A DNA stretch of 64,000 nucleotides from Nitrososphaeraceae archaeon. GTDB lineage: Archaea; Thermoproteota; Nitrososphaeria; Nitrososphaerales; Nitrososphaeraceae. The notes beneath the pieces were generated by a model. The model worked only from the letters and a program-made list of their open reading frames with translations. It did no database searches and was not told where the DNA came from. Shown one piece after another: positions 19,058 to 29,050 of this stretch. The stretch spans positions 62,001 to 126,000 of the forward strand of contig JALDRC010000008.1 of assembly GCA_031316115.1 (NCBI GenBank). Reading direction: 5' to 3'. A program made the position numbers and the translations under genes. Each line of letters starts with the position of its first letter. Positions within the stretch are counted from its first letter, which is position 1.

Positions 19058-19132
19058 GGGCTCATAGTTCAGTTTGGATAGAATGGCTGCCTGCGGAGCA
19101 GCTGGTCGAGGGTTCAAATCCCTCTGGGCCCA
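19058..19132 (+). tRNA. tRNA-Arg (anticodon GCG)
   Basis: A complete cloverleaf is readable: acceptor GGGCTCA pairs with TGGGCCC, the anticodon stem GCTGC/GCAGC encloses the loop CTGCGGA with anticodon GCG, and the T-arm is GAGGG-TTCAAAT-CCCTC. The discriminator base is A, and no CCA is encoded. No intron is evident. It reads CGC (and CGU by wobble/modification). No integrated element is seen directly at its 3' end. Confidence 0.95.
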
Positions 19133-19408
19133 TTTCCCATAATTAGTATAGACTATAAATGTTTAAGATATACAAAAAAGTAGTAAAGAAAATGAAAAAA
19201 ACGAGATAAACGATAAAGTAGACAAATATTGTATCATAGATGTTTTTAGATAGATTTTTCTATATTAATTTTATAAACATTTTATATGTTAATTTATATT
19301 AAAACATAATATATAGTAATAATTCATACATGTAAGATTATATAATTTTTTACTATATAATTTAAGCAATAGCATTAAAATATTGAATAATAATTAATTT
19401 TTCGTCAA

Positions 19409-20641
19409 TTGATAATTAATAGATATAGTATTTTGAACTTAATTTTGCTAGGTGTTTTGTTTTCTTTAATATTATCTAGCAATAGTATCTTTAACAGAAA
19501 TTCTATTAATCAGGAATATAAATTTATGAATCCTAGTTTAAGTTACAAATATGCATACGGTGCGATATTCCCTGATAATGAGGGGAGTTCATTTGATTAT
19601 GTTTTCGATCCATCTGAATATGTAGATGATTTTAATGGTAAAGACGTGGAAGATTATATAGATGAAAAATTGGATTCACAAATAACAGAAGAGAATGAGA
19701 ACATTGGAACTACAAAAGATGGTGTTATTAATAAAAAAGAAGTTAATGACAATGCAATTTCTTCATCAATGGACAATTATGATTTTGAAAAGAAAAGATC
19801 AAACAATATGGATTTCAATTTTGTAGCAGTTGGGGATTGGGATTGTACTTCAGATACTAAAGCTACCGTAAAAAATATTTTAAAACAAGATCCTGAACTA
19901 GTATTAGCTTTAGGTGATCTTTCATACAACGGTAAGGCTAAATGCTGGCTAAAATTAATACAACCATTTGTAGATAAAACTCAGATTGTTTTTGGAAATC
20001 ATGAAGTAGAATCTTCCAAAATATTAAAAGATTATATGAATTATTTTGGCCTAGAAAGACAATATTATTCTTTTAACTACAAGAATATTCATTTTATCGC
20101 ACTTTCTACAGAAGTTCCTTATGAGGAGGGGTCGACACAATACAAAGCCATAGAAAAGGATCTTCAGAAATATTCAAATGATCCATCAATCGATTGGATA
20201 GTAGCTTTTTACCATAGACAAGCATATAGCTCTGGGGGAGGTCCAGATGATGAATCCGAATTCAGAGAAACCTATCATCCGTTATTTGATAAATATAAAG
20301 TCGATCTAGCCCTACAGGGACATTTGCATGCTTACGAAAGATTATTTCCTATAATTTTTAATCACGATCGGAATAGCAAACCATTTGTTGCTGATCCAAA
20401 TAGTAACTATTATCAAAATCCGGAAGGAACTATTTTCATTACTGCTGGTACTGGCGGCGCCCATGATATGGACCTGGCTTCACCCAAATATTACTCTGCA
20501 AATGGGATTGATGGAGAATTTGGTATTTTGAATATATCTGTGGAAAATAATGGTAATGTACTTAGAGGATATTTCATAGGGAACGACGGAAATGAGGTAT
20601 TTGATGAATTTGAAATCATAAAGAACAAGAGTCAGGAGTAA
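19409..20641 (+). CDS. Secreted calcineurin-like metallophosphoesterase (purple acid phosphatase-like)
   Basis: 410 residues with a signal-like segment (residues 7-25) and an acidic linker to about residue 130. The catalytic domain has the metal-binding motifs in order: Gly-Asp-Trp-Asp, Gly-Asp-Leu-Ser-Tyr-Asn, Gly-Asn-His-Glu, Phe-Tyr-His-Arg and Gly-His-Leu-His-Ala-Tyr-Glu-Arg. This is the pattern of purple acid phosphatase-type enzymes with a dinuclear metal centre. It should act outside the cell, releasing phosphate from esters. A shorter paralogue at 34521-36197 is interrupted by an IS. Start is TTG 19409. The gene follows tRNA-Arg by about 280 bp. Confidence 0.85.
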   Translation: MIINRYSILNLILLGVLFSLILSSNSIFNRNSINQEYKFMNPSLSYKYAYGAIFPDNEGSSFDYVFDPSEYVDDFNGKDVEDYIDEKLDSQITEENENIGTTKDGVINKKEVNDNAISSSMDNYDFEKKRSNNMDFNFVAVGDWDCTSDTKATVKNILKQDPELVLALGDLSYNGKAKCWLKLIQPFVDKTQIVFGNHEVESSKILKDYMNYFGLERQYYSFNYKNIHFIALSTEVPYEEGSTQYKAIEKDLQKYSNDPSIDWIVAFYHRQAYSSGGGPDDESEFRETYHPLFDKYKVDLALQGHLHAYERLFPIIFNHDRNSKPFVADPNSNYYQNPEGTIFITAGTGGAHDMDLASPKYYSANGIDGEFGILNISVENNGNVLRGYFIGNDGNEVFDEFEIIKNKSQE

Positions 20642-21098
20642 ATTTTAGATGACATAAAAACATAGAAAAAGATTCTCTAAACTTTAACAGTATTTTTAAT
20701 CAAGTATTATTTAAGATGAAAAATAACAATAATACTTATCCTATCAAATTTTATTTAAATTAGTTAAGAAAAGCTAATAATTGAATGAGTAGAGTATAAT
20801 ATGTGTTAGAAACTCTAAATCGTAATCTAAAATCAAATATATTATCCAAAGTCTGCTCATATGGTTTCTCTGGGATTTCGATATTTTTCATTGGTTATGT
20901 TCTCTTTCAAATGATTTTTCAATATCCTCCAAAGCCAGTAGGAATTTATCCTTGATCTAAAATGCGAATAATATCAATTTTTCAATAGTTCAAGATTTAT
21001 CAAATTTATGCTTATCATCTTTAATAATTAGATTTGTTAAATTTACAATAAATGGTAATTCAGAAGATAAATATATAGAAGATATTTCAATTTATTAA
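20642..21098. other. AT-rich gap, no gene seen
   Basis: About 460 bp. Nothing recognisable; stops are frequent in all frames. Confidence 0.4.
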
Positions 21099-21713
21099 AT
21101 GAAGATATTTCTTCTTTTTTGTGCTATTTTGAGTATACTCTATCTAATTAGCCTTAATTTCCTAACTAATGATATTAATGCAATATTAGAGCAGGATCTT
21201 AATTTTTCTCAATATACTAATCCTAAATATGATTTTTCTATTAAATATCCAGCTTCTTGGGATCTCTCAGAGATAAAATCAAAAAGTATGGAAAATCTGG
21301 TAAATGTAGAAATTAAATCTAACTTTGACGGGCCTCAAGATATGATCCAGGAAAAATTTGTTATTAGTATAAATAAACTACCTAGAAATCTTGATTTAAA
21401 TAAATATGTAGACGAAGCATTAAAGCAAATCAATTCAACATATCAGGAATTCAAATTGATATCTGACCAGTTTTCTGAGAAAGATAATATCCAGTCAAGA
21501 ACAATCTCATATTCATATCTTGCGGGAATACCACCTATTTCCACTAAAATCGTTATGACTACTGAAATATTTTCATATGGCGATAAAGTATATGTGTTGT
21601 CATTTGGAACACCACCAAATAAATATTATGATCTTTTGCCAGTAATGAATGAAATTTTTGAATCATTTCAGATTTTAAACAGACCTCAAATGATTTACCT
21701 CTACCTCTCTTAA
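21099..21713 (+). CDS. PsbP-like secreted protein
   Basis: 204 residues with an N-terminal signal-like segment (residues 2-20). The mature domain begins with Tyr-Thr-Asn-Pro-Lys-Tyr-Asp-Phe-Ser-Ile-Lys-Tyr-Pro-Ala-Ser-Trp, the PsbP-related pattern also seen in the protein at 880-1581. The mature part alternates strands and two helices and ends in a Phe-x-Phe/Ile region. No catalytic residues known. Start ATG at 21099. It stands alone between the phosphoesterase and an IS copy. An extracytoplasmic binding or assembly role is likely but unproven. Confidence 0.75.
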   Translation: MKIFLLFCAILSILYLISLNFLTNDINAILEQDLNFSQYTNPKYDFSIKYPASWDLSEIKSKSMENLVNVEIKSNFDGPQDMIQEKFVISINKLPRNLDLNKYVDEALKQINSTYQEFKLISDQFSEKDNIQSRTISYSYLAGIPPISTKIVMTTEIFSYGDKVYVLSFGTPPNKYYDLLPVMNEIFESFQILNRPQMIYLYLS

Positions 21714-21939
21714 ATTTACGAACATTTCTAGGTAATTATTACTAATATTCTAATGAATATTTGTCCTACAATATAGGCTGATAGTATATTTTTTAATTAA
21801 ATAGCATTTTGATACACATTCTTCCTGTACGCTTAATTTTAATGCCTTCTATTTTTTTTAAATTCTCGGTAAGCATTAGCTAATGTTTGTTGGATAGGAT
21901 GTGTTAGATCTCGATTTATTTATTTATTCAAGTATTCAC

Positions 21940-22661
21940 GGCTCTTAATTTAAGATAATATTCACCTCCTTTTCTAACTCAAAATTACTTTTATTTGGTA
22001 TAGTATCATTGTACATAGAAACAAAGAATTGTATCCAGTTATACACTTGAAATAGATTACATTCTTCTTCTTTGATACAAGGATAATAGTCATCAAAACT
22101 TTCTATTCTATCTTCCAAATACTGGTTTACTCTTTCCATCAAACTTTTCTCTATTGAAGAATGCAAATAGTGTTTTAATCCAATTACATTGCATGCTTCG
22201 CTATACCAGGTACCACCATCTGTATAGATGGTATGTTTTCCATATATTGATACAAGAGATCTGATGAATTTTTCAGCTACAAGCATGTTTCTATCTTCAG
22301 AGATATTGATTCCAAGCACTGAGGAGTGAATCGGTTCAATACAAACGCATAACCAATAATGCTTGTTACCAATCTGAATAATTGTTTCATCTATAATAAA
22401 AGCCGTTACTCTTTTTCTCTTGTAGATCTGACAGGATCCAAACCTCTGAATCCAATTCCAAACAGAAACATAACTTCGATTTTCATTTCTAAATATTACT
22501 AATTTTTTAGCTGTATTACGTAACCTTAAAACAAGAAAGTACAGGTAAAGAGAATACATAACAATATAATTATGTGTTCTATTTCTTTCAAATCTTATTT
22601 TATTCATAATATATTTAGAATGTTCTTAGATATAGCTTTTACTGCTTAAGTTAACACAGCC
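21940..22661 (-). mobile_element. IS6-like element, copy 4 (complete, intact transposase)
   Basis: The right end carries GGCTGTGTTAACTTAAG and the left end a shortened GGCTCTTAATTTAAG, with two bases missing compared with other copies. Flanks do not form an 8-bp duplication (GTATTCAC versus CTTTCTCA). The two ends therefore belong to different end subtypes (GGCTCT and GGCTGT), which suggests a recombinant element. Confidence 0.8.
21945..22607 (-). CDS. IS6-like DDE transposase (copy 4)
   Basis: 220 residues with the full set of motifs: Ile-Ile-Asp-Glu-Thr, Tyr-Thr-Asp-Gly-Gly-Thr-Trp-Tyr and Leu-Met-Glu-Arg-Val-Asn-Gln-Tyr. The second motif has Gly-Gly like copy 6, unlike copy 2. The frame is open from ATG to a stop inside the terminal repeat, so this could be one source of active transposase for the family in this genome. 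Confidence 0.85.
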   Translation of the reverse strand: MNKIRFERNRTHNYIVMYSLYLYFLVLRLRNTAKKLVIFRNENRSYVSVWNWIQRFGSCQIYKRKRVTAFIIDETIIQIGNKHYWLCVCIEPIHSSVLGINISEDRNMLVAEKFIRSLVSIYGKHTIYTDGGTWYSEACNVIGLKHYLHSSIEKSLMERVNQYLEDRIESFDDYYPCIKEEECNLFQVYNWIQFFVSMYNDTIPNKSNFELEKEVNIILN

Positions 22662-22939
22662 CTTTCTCATGTCTCTTTTCCACTTTAAATGGTTTGAATA
22701 GCCTAGATGTATGTCGTATTAGATACTAAGAGATTACGTACAAATGATACAATGCTCAACGGAAAGATATTTTATTATGGACAAATCTCAAATAATCTAT
22801 ATTGGTAGTGGATTACTTTTACATATTAGTTCTTTCCTAAAGAGAACAGTATTTATTGTAAAGAAAATCAAAAATAAGAATCGACATATTGTAATGGGAT
22901 TTCTTTTTCTCATCTATTATTAGTAGTTATCAAAAGATA

Positions 22940-23371
22940 TTAATAAATACCTATAATTTGTACCATAACCTTTCTATTCCTGGGTCTTATATCCATTTCT
23001 AAAATGACAATTTGTTGCCATGTCCCTAGACATAAGTCACTTCCGTGAAATGGTATTGTCAAACTAGGTCCGACTAATGAAGCTCTAACATGTGAATGTC
23101 CATTTCCATCATGCCAAGTATTATCATGTTCATATTCAATATCTTTAGACGCTACACGTTCTAACATTCTAGGAAAATCCTTTTTCAAACCAGGTTCATA
23201 CTCTATAGTAGTTATCGATGCCGTAGATCCCATTACAAATAGCGTGACTATCCCATCTTTCAATTTACTTGTAAATAAGATTCTCTTGACATCACTTGTG
23301 ATATCGATACTATCATTTTCACCTTTAGAAGACAATTCAATATATTTAGAGATGATGTTAAATCCAATCAT
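22940..23371 (-). CDS. YjbQ/UPF0047 family protein
   Basis: 143 residues, the normal length of this single-domain family. The C-terminal signature is clear: Asn-Gly-His-Ser-His-Val-Arg-Ala-Ser, Leu-Gly-Thr-Trp-Gln-Gln-Ile and the ending Arg-x-Arg-Lys-Val. The His pair likely binds a ligand or metal. Characterised members show weak thiamine-phosphate synthase-like activity, but the physiological role is unsettled. ATG start; single gene next to an alpha/beta hydrolase on the same strand, about 200 bp apart. Confidence 0.85.
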   Translation of the reverse strand: MIGFNIISKYIELSSKGENDSIDITSDVKRILFTSKLKDGIVTLFVMGSTASITTIEYEPGLKKDFPRMLERVASKDIEYEHDNTWHDGNGHSHVRASLVGPSLTIPFHGSDLCLGTWQQIVILEMDIRPRNRKVMVQIIGIY

Positions 23372-23574
23372 TTCATTTAAAATATTTAAATTTTGAATTT
23401 AAATCAAACGGTAAATTCTCAAAAATTACAGGTTGGGCTTATTGTTGCCTCATATCAAAATATTAAAGTAAAAAATATTCAACTTCGTGTGTATGAAATC
23501 TAAAAAAATCGAATAATACCCAACCATATGTTACATAACATTTTACTGTGAAGTCTTAGAGATGAAATTTTTTC

Positions 23575-24447
23575 TTAACTCTCATTTATCATGAAAGTTT
23601 TACTACCTTTCTCATTGATGTTATAAAGGTCGTTATTTAAAAATTGAAATACTGTTTTATTAAATTCTTCCACTTTCTCTACATGGGGATAATGCCCACA
23701 ATTATTAAAGATCACAAGCTTTGAGTTCGGAATTTTGAAATCCTTTGCATATTTTAATGGCATTAATTGATCGTCCTTACCCCAAATTAATAAAGTAGGA
23801 ATATTAATTTTTAATCTATCTTTTAGATCAGGGTTGTTCTTAAGTGAAATTAGTGTAGACATAAAAGCGTATTTAGCGTTATTCAAGCTCATTCTATTAA
23901 TAAAATCACGTATCGAAGCTTCTGTAACTGAACGAGGATCATATACCATTTCATAATATGCTGTTGCTACATTATAAAAGGTAGGATATAGGGCTGCAGA
24001 TATATACAAATTTAGTGTAGGTGTTACCCTATTCATCATTCCTGCTGGGGACAATAAAACTAGTTTGTTTACTTTTTTGGGGAATTTAATCGCAAACTCC
24101 AAGGCTAAAAGACCGCCAAATGAAGAACCTATAACATACAAGTTATCAATATTCAAAGCTTGAATAAAATTCTCTATAAATTTTATGAAAAATTCTATTG
24201 AATACTCAACATGAGGTTTATCACTGTAGCCAAAACCTACTATATCAGGTATAATCAATCTATAATTATTTGAAAAGAAGGGAATTACCTTTGACCATCG
24301 TTCTAATGAACCTCCTAGACCATGAAGTAGTAGAATTGATTTATCATCTGGCTTATTGCCTTTAGATCCATATGTATCGATAAATCTAATGTAGCAATTA
24401 TCGATTTTAATCATTTTCATTATTTCATAGTCTTTTGAATATTCCAC
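23575..24447 (-). CDS. Alpha/beta hydrolase
   Basis: 290 residues in the alpha/beta hydrolase fold. Seen are the oxyanion motif His-Gly-Leu-Gly-Gly, the nucleophile elbow Gly-Ser-Ser-Phe-Gly-Gly (about residue 108), the acid in Trp-Gly-Lys-Asp-Asp-Gln and the catalytic His in Cys-Gly-His-Tyr-Pro-His. Similar proteins include esterases, dienelactone/C-C bond hydrolases and lipases. Its position before the PHA genes could hint at polyester or acyl-ester turnover, but the PHA genes are on the other strand and start 3 kb away. The start shown is GTG 24447; the ATG of codon 11 is an alternative. Confidence 0.8.
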   Translation of the reverse strand: MEYSKDYEIMKMIKIDNCYIRFIDTYGSKGNKPDDKSILLLHGLGGSLERWSKVIPFFSNNYRLIIPDIVGFGYSDKPHVEYSIEFFIKFIENFIQALNIDNLYVIGSSFGGLLALEFAIKFPKKVNKLVLLSPAGMMNRVTPTLNLYISAALYPTFYNVATAYYEMVYDPRSVTEASIRDFINRMSLNNAKYAFMSTLISLKNNPDLKDRLKINIPTLLIWGKDDQLMPLKYAKDFKIPNSKLVIFNNCGHYPHVEKVEEFNKTVFQFLNNDLYNINEKGSKTFMINES

Positions 24448-24612
24448 GATATTGATAGAATAAAATTAGATTTCGATATAAAAATGTCTGTAACTAGAAG
24501 TTAAATTTAATTGAAAAAAATTGGTATTTATAAATATGCATGTAGCTTTATTTTTTATTAGAGATCTACTAAATGTATATATTTTGGTAATAGCAATTTA
24601 ATTTGAACAAAA

Positions 24613-25101
24613 ATGACTAATTTCAATGAAAAAGATGAAAATCCTAAAGCTGGAAATGATCAAACTTACTCATCAATCAATAGAAAATACGAAGTGTATG
24701 ACTCCATTAGAGATAATACAAATAAAATTATTAACGAAATCGCTAAAACTCAGCCAGCGTACATACAGTCAATTTCAAACTTACAAATGGAATGTATAGA
24801 ATCTACTAAGGGTTTAGTAAATACCACAATAACCATACAAAAACAAGTGTATGAATGTTTAAATTCAAATCCTATCCCTACGTTTACAAAACAATATGTC
24901 AAACAAGGAAATGAATTCACAAATAATGTTATAGAATTTAACAACATTAACAATAAGCTATTTGCAAATTTATTAGATATTACATCGGATAGTATCAAAA
25001 ACTACACAAAAACATTAGATACCTTTGTAAAATTCAATACAAATGTTGTAGAACAATGGTTATCGGTCTTCAAAAATTCTCAAACTTTTAACAAGGTATA
25101 A
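24613..25101 (+). CDS. Phasin-like helical protein (inferred)
   Basis: 162 residues, almost entirely helical by eye and rich in Asn, Thr, Gln and Ile, with no signal or membrane segment. The pattern (long amphipathic helices, Phe/Val/Leu every third or fourth residue, few Gly/Pro) resembles granule-coat phasins. It lies 2.1 kb upstream of phaE-phaC on the same strand. The family assignment is inferred from composition and neighbourhood, not from a motif. ATG start. Confidence 0.45.
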   Translation: MTNFNEKDENPKAGNDQTYSSINRKYEVYDSIRDNTNKIINEIAKTQPAYIQSISNLQMECIESTKGLVNTTITIQKQVYECLNSNPIPTFTKQYVKQGNEFTNNVIEFNNINNKLFANLLDITSDSIKNYTKTLDTFVKFNTNVVEQWLSVFKNSQTFNKV

Positions 25102-26313
25102 ATTTACCCTTAGAACACATATTTATTTATTTTTTAGTATTATTTATTATACTTAAATAATCCTATTAGAATTCCACCATAATTGCAACACTTTTCGATT
25201 AAAAATCTTGCTATTCGTAAATATTTTATCTCATGTTGACAAGGAAGATTTGGTATATGCTTGAACAATTGTTTCTGCCATGGTCTCCTACTCTAATTTA
25301 TATTCGAAAATTCCTACAACAAAACAAATCAACATAGAATACACATTACTCCATATTGAACATGTCTTCAATTCCACAACCTCGTTTTTAACTATTTTAT
25401 TATATCTATTTTTTATCAACTAGTTCTACATCTCTAACAACCAGAGGTTTATTTTTTAGTCTTATTATGTTCTATTCTATAGGAAACTCTTTTGTAAACT
25501 AACTGTTTATGGCTAGAATGTTGGATTCTATGTAATATTTAATATTCGTACCAAGCTAGTATTTTCCTAATTGCTTTAGTGCATATAGTAGAAGTTGTCT
25601 TTTTGTTTCTTTACTAAGCAAAAAGTACATTTCATCTGGAATAGTCATCTTAATTTGACAAAATCGTTCGTTGGAAGAGAATTCTTAATTTAAGATCGTA
25701 TGAAAACATTCAGCTCCGACAATTCATTTGGTTGTCCATTACAAATCTTCGATAGCCTTATTTCTCATTTTAGATATTGGTAAATTCAATCCATGGCTTT
25801 ACAATGTTTGTATATTTTTTCAATATCTAATGATATCCTAAGTGTTATAATCTGAATGTTATCCTAATCTATCTAAATAATTTTGTTGTACGTTAATAAA
25901 CTGGTGATTAGGTGTATACCAAATGGTATTGTGAACTTCCCCTGTAAAATGAATATCTCCAACTTTATGTAAGTTTTACTGCTCTTGTATTATATTTTTT
26001 TAGGTGTATTAGATCTTGGATCTATCAGAGATATTTGTTACCCTAATTGTAATAATCAACTCTTTCTGATGAATTAAATATGATTTTATTCACACTTATC
26101 CTGAATCTACTTAGAATCAAAAGAAAGACATGGCATAATTGGCAGAAAGTGACGATGTAATTCATCCAGGAAAAAATACAACAATGATGTATAATAGAAT
26201 ATTCTTTCTGGGAATGTTGTATATTTGTTTATTTAAAGTATTTTAACAAATCATTATTTTAAATGTTTTGTAGAAAGACATTTTTATATGATTGATATTA
26301 GGTTAACTATAAA
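25102..26313. other. Long gene-poor stretch with possible relics
   Basis: About 1.2 kb. A 30-codon frame on the minus strand (25648-25556, ATG) and a 30-odd-codon stretch read from about 25955 back to 25870 look protein-like but are isolated and short. They may be relics of a decayed gene. I recognise no family. Confidence 0.35.
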
Positions 26314-26706
26314 ATGATACCATATGAATTTATTTATTCTTTTACAAAATCTATACTACTTATTGATGATGCGATCAGATGGGTAGGTATAACAGACAAA
26401 CAAGGTACTTTAATTAATGAAAGATACAGAGAAGGCGTGGTATTATTACTAAATGAGGAGGAAAATGAAGAATACGCTTCAAATGCCATATCCAGGCAAC
26501 GTTCAAGAGTCAAATTTGAACCCAAAATCGGTAAATTAATTTATGCTTTCGGAAAATACGAGAATGTTAGTAGAGTGACTATACCTATTAGCGAAAATTA
26601 TTATTTGCTATTAACTTTGGATTCTATGGAAAAAAAAGTTGATGAAATAATCATGTCAAAAGTCATTCCGATAATAAATCAAACAAAAGAGAAATTTACG
26701 ACATAG
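26314..26706 (+). CDS. Small protein of a thaumarchaeal roadblock-like type
   Basis: 130 residues, no membrane segment. The order of elements (helix, two strands around Val-Gly-Ile-Thr-Asp-Lys-Gln-Gly, helices, then two C-terminal strands with Tyr-Leu-Leu-Leu-Thr-Leu and a closing helix) resembles roadblock/LC7-like or small PAS-like regulatory proteins, which are multiplied in soil ammonia-oxidising archaea. A second protein of the same size and layout is at 31735-32127. Role unknown; signalling or sensing is plausible. ATG start. Confidence 0.5.
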   Translation: MIPYEFIYSFTKSILLIDDAIRWVGITDKQGTLINERYREGVVLLLNEEENEEYASNAISRQRSRVKFEPKIGKLIYAFGKYENVSRVTIPISENYYLLLTLDSMEKKVDEIIMSKVIPIINQTKEKFTT

Positions 26707-26882
26707 TAGCAACTCATGCATCCAAAGTGTTTGTTAATTGTTACTTCGTATTCTACAAAAGTGTTTAATTCCCCCTCTTGAAATTAACAAATTACAAAAC
26801 TATTATTTTAATAAGGTTATTTGAATAATAATTAACATTACAAATACTAAAAAATAAATATTCTCTTTAGGAGGTATTATTA

Positions 26883-27011
26883 ATGAATTATGATTACGTT
26901 GGAGGTACCTTGCGGTGTAAAATCTGTGCGATGGAATTTTCTACAAAAAATGAAGCGGATGAACATTATAAAACTATGCATGCTGGAGAAGTTACTACCG
27001 CTGGAGAATAA
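26883..27011 (+). CDS. Mini C2H2 zinc-finger protein, 42 aa
   Basis: ATG 26883 is preceded by a good ribosome binding site (AGGAGGT at about 26869-26875). The 42-residue product has one C2H2 finger: Cys-Lys-Ile-Cys, 12 residues, then His ... His in Glu-His-Tyr-Lys-Thr-Met-His. Single-finger mini proteins of this kind are common in thaumarchaea and may bind DNA or RNA. It lies 160 bp upstream of phaE on the same strand. Confidence 0.7.
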   Translation: MNYDYVGGTLRCKICAMEFSTKNEADEHYKTMHAGEVTTAGE

Positions 27012-27182
27012 CAAATCCCATCTATTCGTAAATCATTATTCTATCAATATTCACACTATGATTTTATTATAAGCTAAATCTTTAAAGTAGCAATTAATGC
27101 TAAGAATAAAGCATTAAAACTAATCTAAACAATAATAGATAAATATTTTTTTGTATATTAATAATCTATTAGTGTGTGGGGA

Positions 27183-27752
27183 ATGACGGTAGAACAGGAT
27201 TTTAATAAAAAATACCAAGAATTAATAAATAGCTATAACGCGATTTGGAAGGATTTTAAAATTCCTAACTTTAATATGTTTAGTCCTTATTTTCAATTTG
27301 AACAAGATCAAAAACAATTTCAGGATTTATTTGCTCTTTTCTTAAAATTTCATGGAAGTATAATAAATTATATGGTTCAAGTTAATCAAACATATTTAAA
27401 ATCTATAAAAGAGCTACAATCTAAACATCCAGAATTGCCAAACTTTCAGTCAGAAGATGAGATGAAGAAATACAAGAATATAGCGATAGATGTGTTTGAA
27501 GATTCTTTTACTAAATTATTTCAGTCAAATGAGTTTTCCATTGCGGTTTCTGAACTTCTATCTAATTATTCATCGTTTGGAAAACTATTAGGAAATGCAT
27601 TTAATGATTATCTGAAATCCATGAATTTACCAAACAGATCTGAGATCGACACAATTTTAAGAGATATGCAAGAATTAAAGAGAGATGTTCACAGATTACG
27701 GAAAAATTTAGATTTAATAATGAGTGAAGAAAAAGAAGTTGTCCTTAAATAA
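27183..27752 (+). CDS. phaE: PHA synthase subunit PhaE
   Basis: About 189 residues, helical, with a C-terminal coiled coil ending Glu-Leu-Lys-Arg-Asp-Val-His-Arg-Leu-Arg-Lys-Asn-Leu. It resembles PhaE, the non-catalytic partner of class III PHA synthase. It immediately precedes phaC and overlaps it by 29 bp, supporting translational coupling and a 1:1 complex. The ATG at 27183 is preferred; GTG 27174 is in frame. PhaE-PhaC polymerises hydroxyacyl-CoA into polyhydroxyalkanoate granules for carbon storage. Confidence 0.8.
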   Translation: MTVEQDFNKKYQELINSYNAIWKDFKIPNFNMFSPYFQFEQDQKQFQDLFALFLKFHGSIINYMVQVNQTYLKSIKELQSKHPELPNFQSEDEMKKYKNIAIDVFEDSFTKLFQSNEFSIAVSELLSNYSSFGKLLGNAFNDYLKSMNLPNRSEIDTILRDMQELKRDVHRLRKNLDLIMSEEKEVVLK

Positions 27753-28890
27753 GGTAGCTGCCACTTCAGATTCTGGAATAAAGGTAGATTATATTCCTAG
27801 TAAAGTTCCTAGTGTAGACAATACGACAAAATCCCATAGTGGAGAACTTGAGAAAGATAAGAATAATGATTTGATGGCAAAGATTAACAAAGTACTAGAG
27901 GTATATCGAAAATCTTCTTCATTGGATGTTGGCGCAACTCCACATGAAGTAGTTAAAGAAACGAGGTTGTATAGATTATTACATTATAAACCTATTTTTG
28001 ACAGTCCTATAAGACCACCAATCCTAATTGTCTATGCTCTAATAAATCGATCTTATATTTTGGACCTTCAAAAGGACAAAAGTTGGGTAAGAAATTTGGT
28101 GAATCAAGGATTTGATGTCTATCTCATAGACTGGAAACCTCCGTCATTAAATGATAAATATGTTTCATTTGATGACTATGTTAATGTTTTCATCGACCAG
28201 TGTGTTGATTATATTAGAAATAATAAATCAGTTGAAAAAATAACACTTCATGGATATTGTATGGGGGCAACTATGTCTGCAATGTATTGTTCATTACAAC
28301 AATACAAGATAAAAAATCTAGTGACTTTGGCTCCGGTAATAGATACTAGTAAAGATTCGACGGTTATTGGAAACTTCGCAAGGCATCTGGATGTTGAAAA
28401 AATTATGGAATCAGTAGGCAACATGCCTCCTGAATTGTTACGTACATGTTTTTCTGCGTTGAAACCATTTAAGCAAGGAGTAAACAAGTATTATTCACTT
28501 CTTGAGCATATAAATGACCGAAGATTTATTGAGAACTTTCTTAGAATCGAAAAGTGGTTATATGATATTCCTCCTATAGCCGGAGAGGCATTCAAACAAT
28601 GGATAAAAAATATCTATCAAGAAAACCTTTTAGTGAAGAACAAGATGAAGTTAGGCGATGAATTTGTAAATTTATCCAGGATAAATATCCCTCTGCTCAA
28701 TATTATTGCTAATGAAGACCACCTAGTTTCCCCCGAAGGGAGTGCGGAGCTTAATAATCTAGTATCAAGTAAAGACAAGAGGATAATGAGATTTCCTACT
28801 GGTCATGTTGGATTAATAGCAAGTAGTTATTCCCAGATAAATGTATTGCCTAAAACTGGAAGATGGTTTTTCTTACGATCTAATACTTGA
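27724..28890 (+). CDS. phaC: Class III PHA synthase catalytic subunit PhaC
   Basis: 388 residues. The lipase-like box reads Gly-Tyr-Cys-Met-Gly with catalytic Cys179. Asp332 lies in Asn-Glu-Asp-His and His361 in Gly-His-Val-Gly. The spacings Cys-Asp 153 and Asp-His 29 are the same as in the well-studied class III enzyme of Allochromatium vinosum (Cys149, Asp302, His331). The enzyme polymerises 3-hydroxyacyl-CoA. GTG start within the end of phaE. No phaA or phaB lies in the window, so precursor supply is encoded elsewhere. Confidence 0.92.
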   Translation: MKKKKLSLNKVAATSDSGIKVDYIPSKVPSVDNTTKSHSGELEKDKNNDLMAKINKVLEVYRKSSSLDVGATPHEVVKETRLYRLLHYKPIFDSPIRPPILIVYALINRSYILDLQKDKSWVRNLVNQGFDVYLIDWKPPSLNDKYVSFDDYVNVFIDQCVDYIRNNKSVEKITLHGYCMGATMSAMYCSLQQYKIKNLVTLAPVIDTSKDSTVIGNFARHLDVEKIMESVGNMPPELLRTCFSALKPFKQGVNKYYSLLEHINDRRFIENFLRIEKWLYDIPPIAGEAFKQWIKNIYQENLLVKNKMKLGDEFVNLSRINIPLLNIIANEDHLVSPEGSAELNNLVSSKDKRIMRFPTGHVGLIASSYSQINVLPKTGRWFFLRSNT

Positions 28891-29050
28891 CATGGTAAAG
28901 TGTTGAATAAGAATTATTTTTTTTTGTGTGTGTGCTCTAATATTATATCGATCTTTTGAAAATTAAAAGGTATGGATAAAAAATTTTACAATATAAGAGC
29001 ACATTTTATCAAATCTAAATGATCTTTTACACTTAAAATTATTTCAACAA

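Noticed and set aside
19058-19132. tRNA-Arg as an attachment site for an integrated element
   Set aside because: I found no repeat of the tRNA 3' end elsewhere in the window and no integrase gene near it.
25870-25960. Transposase-like scrap on the minus strand (Asp-Ile-His-Phe ... Trp-Tyr-Thr-Pro)
   Set aside because: Too short and isolated to name a family; recorded only as a possible relic.
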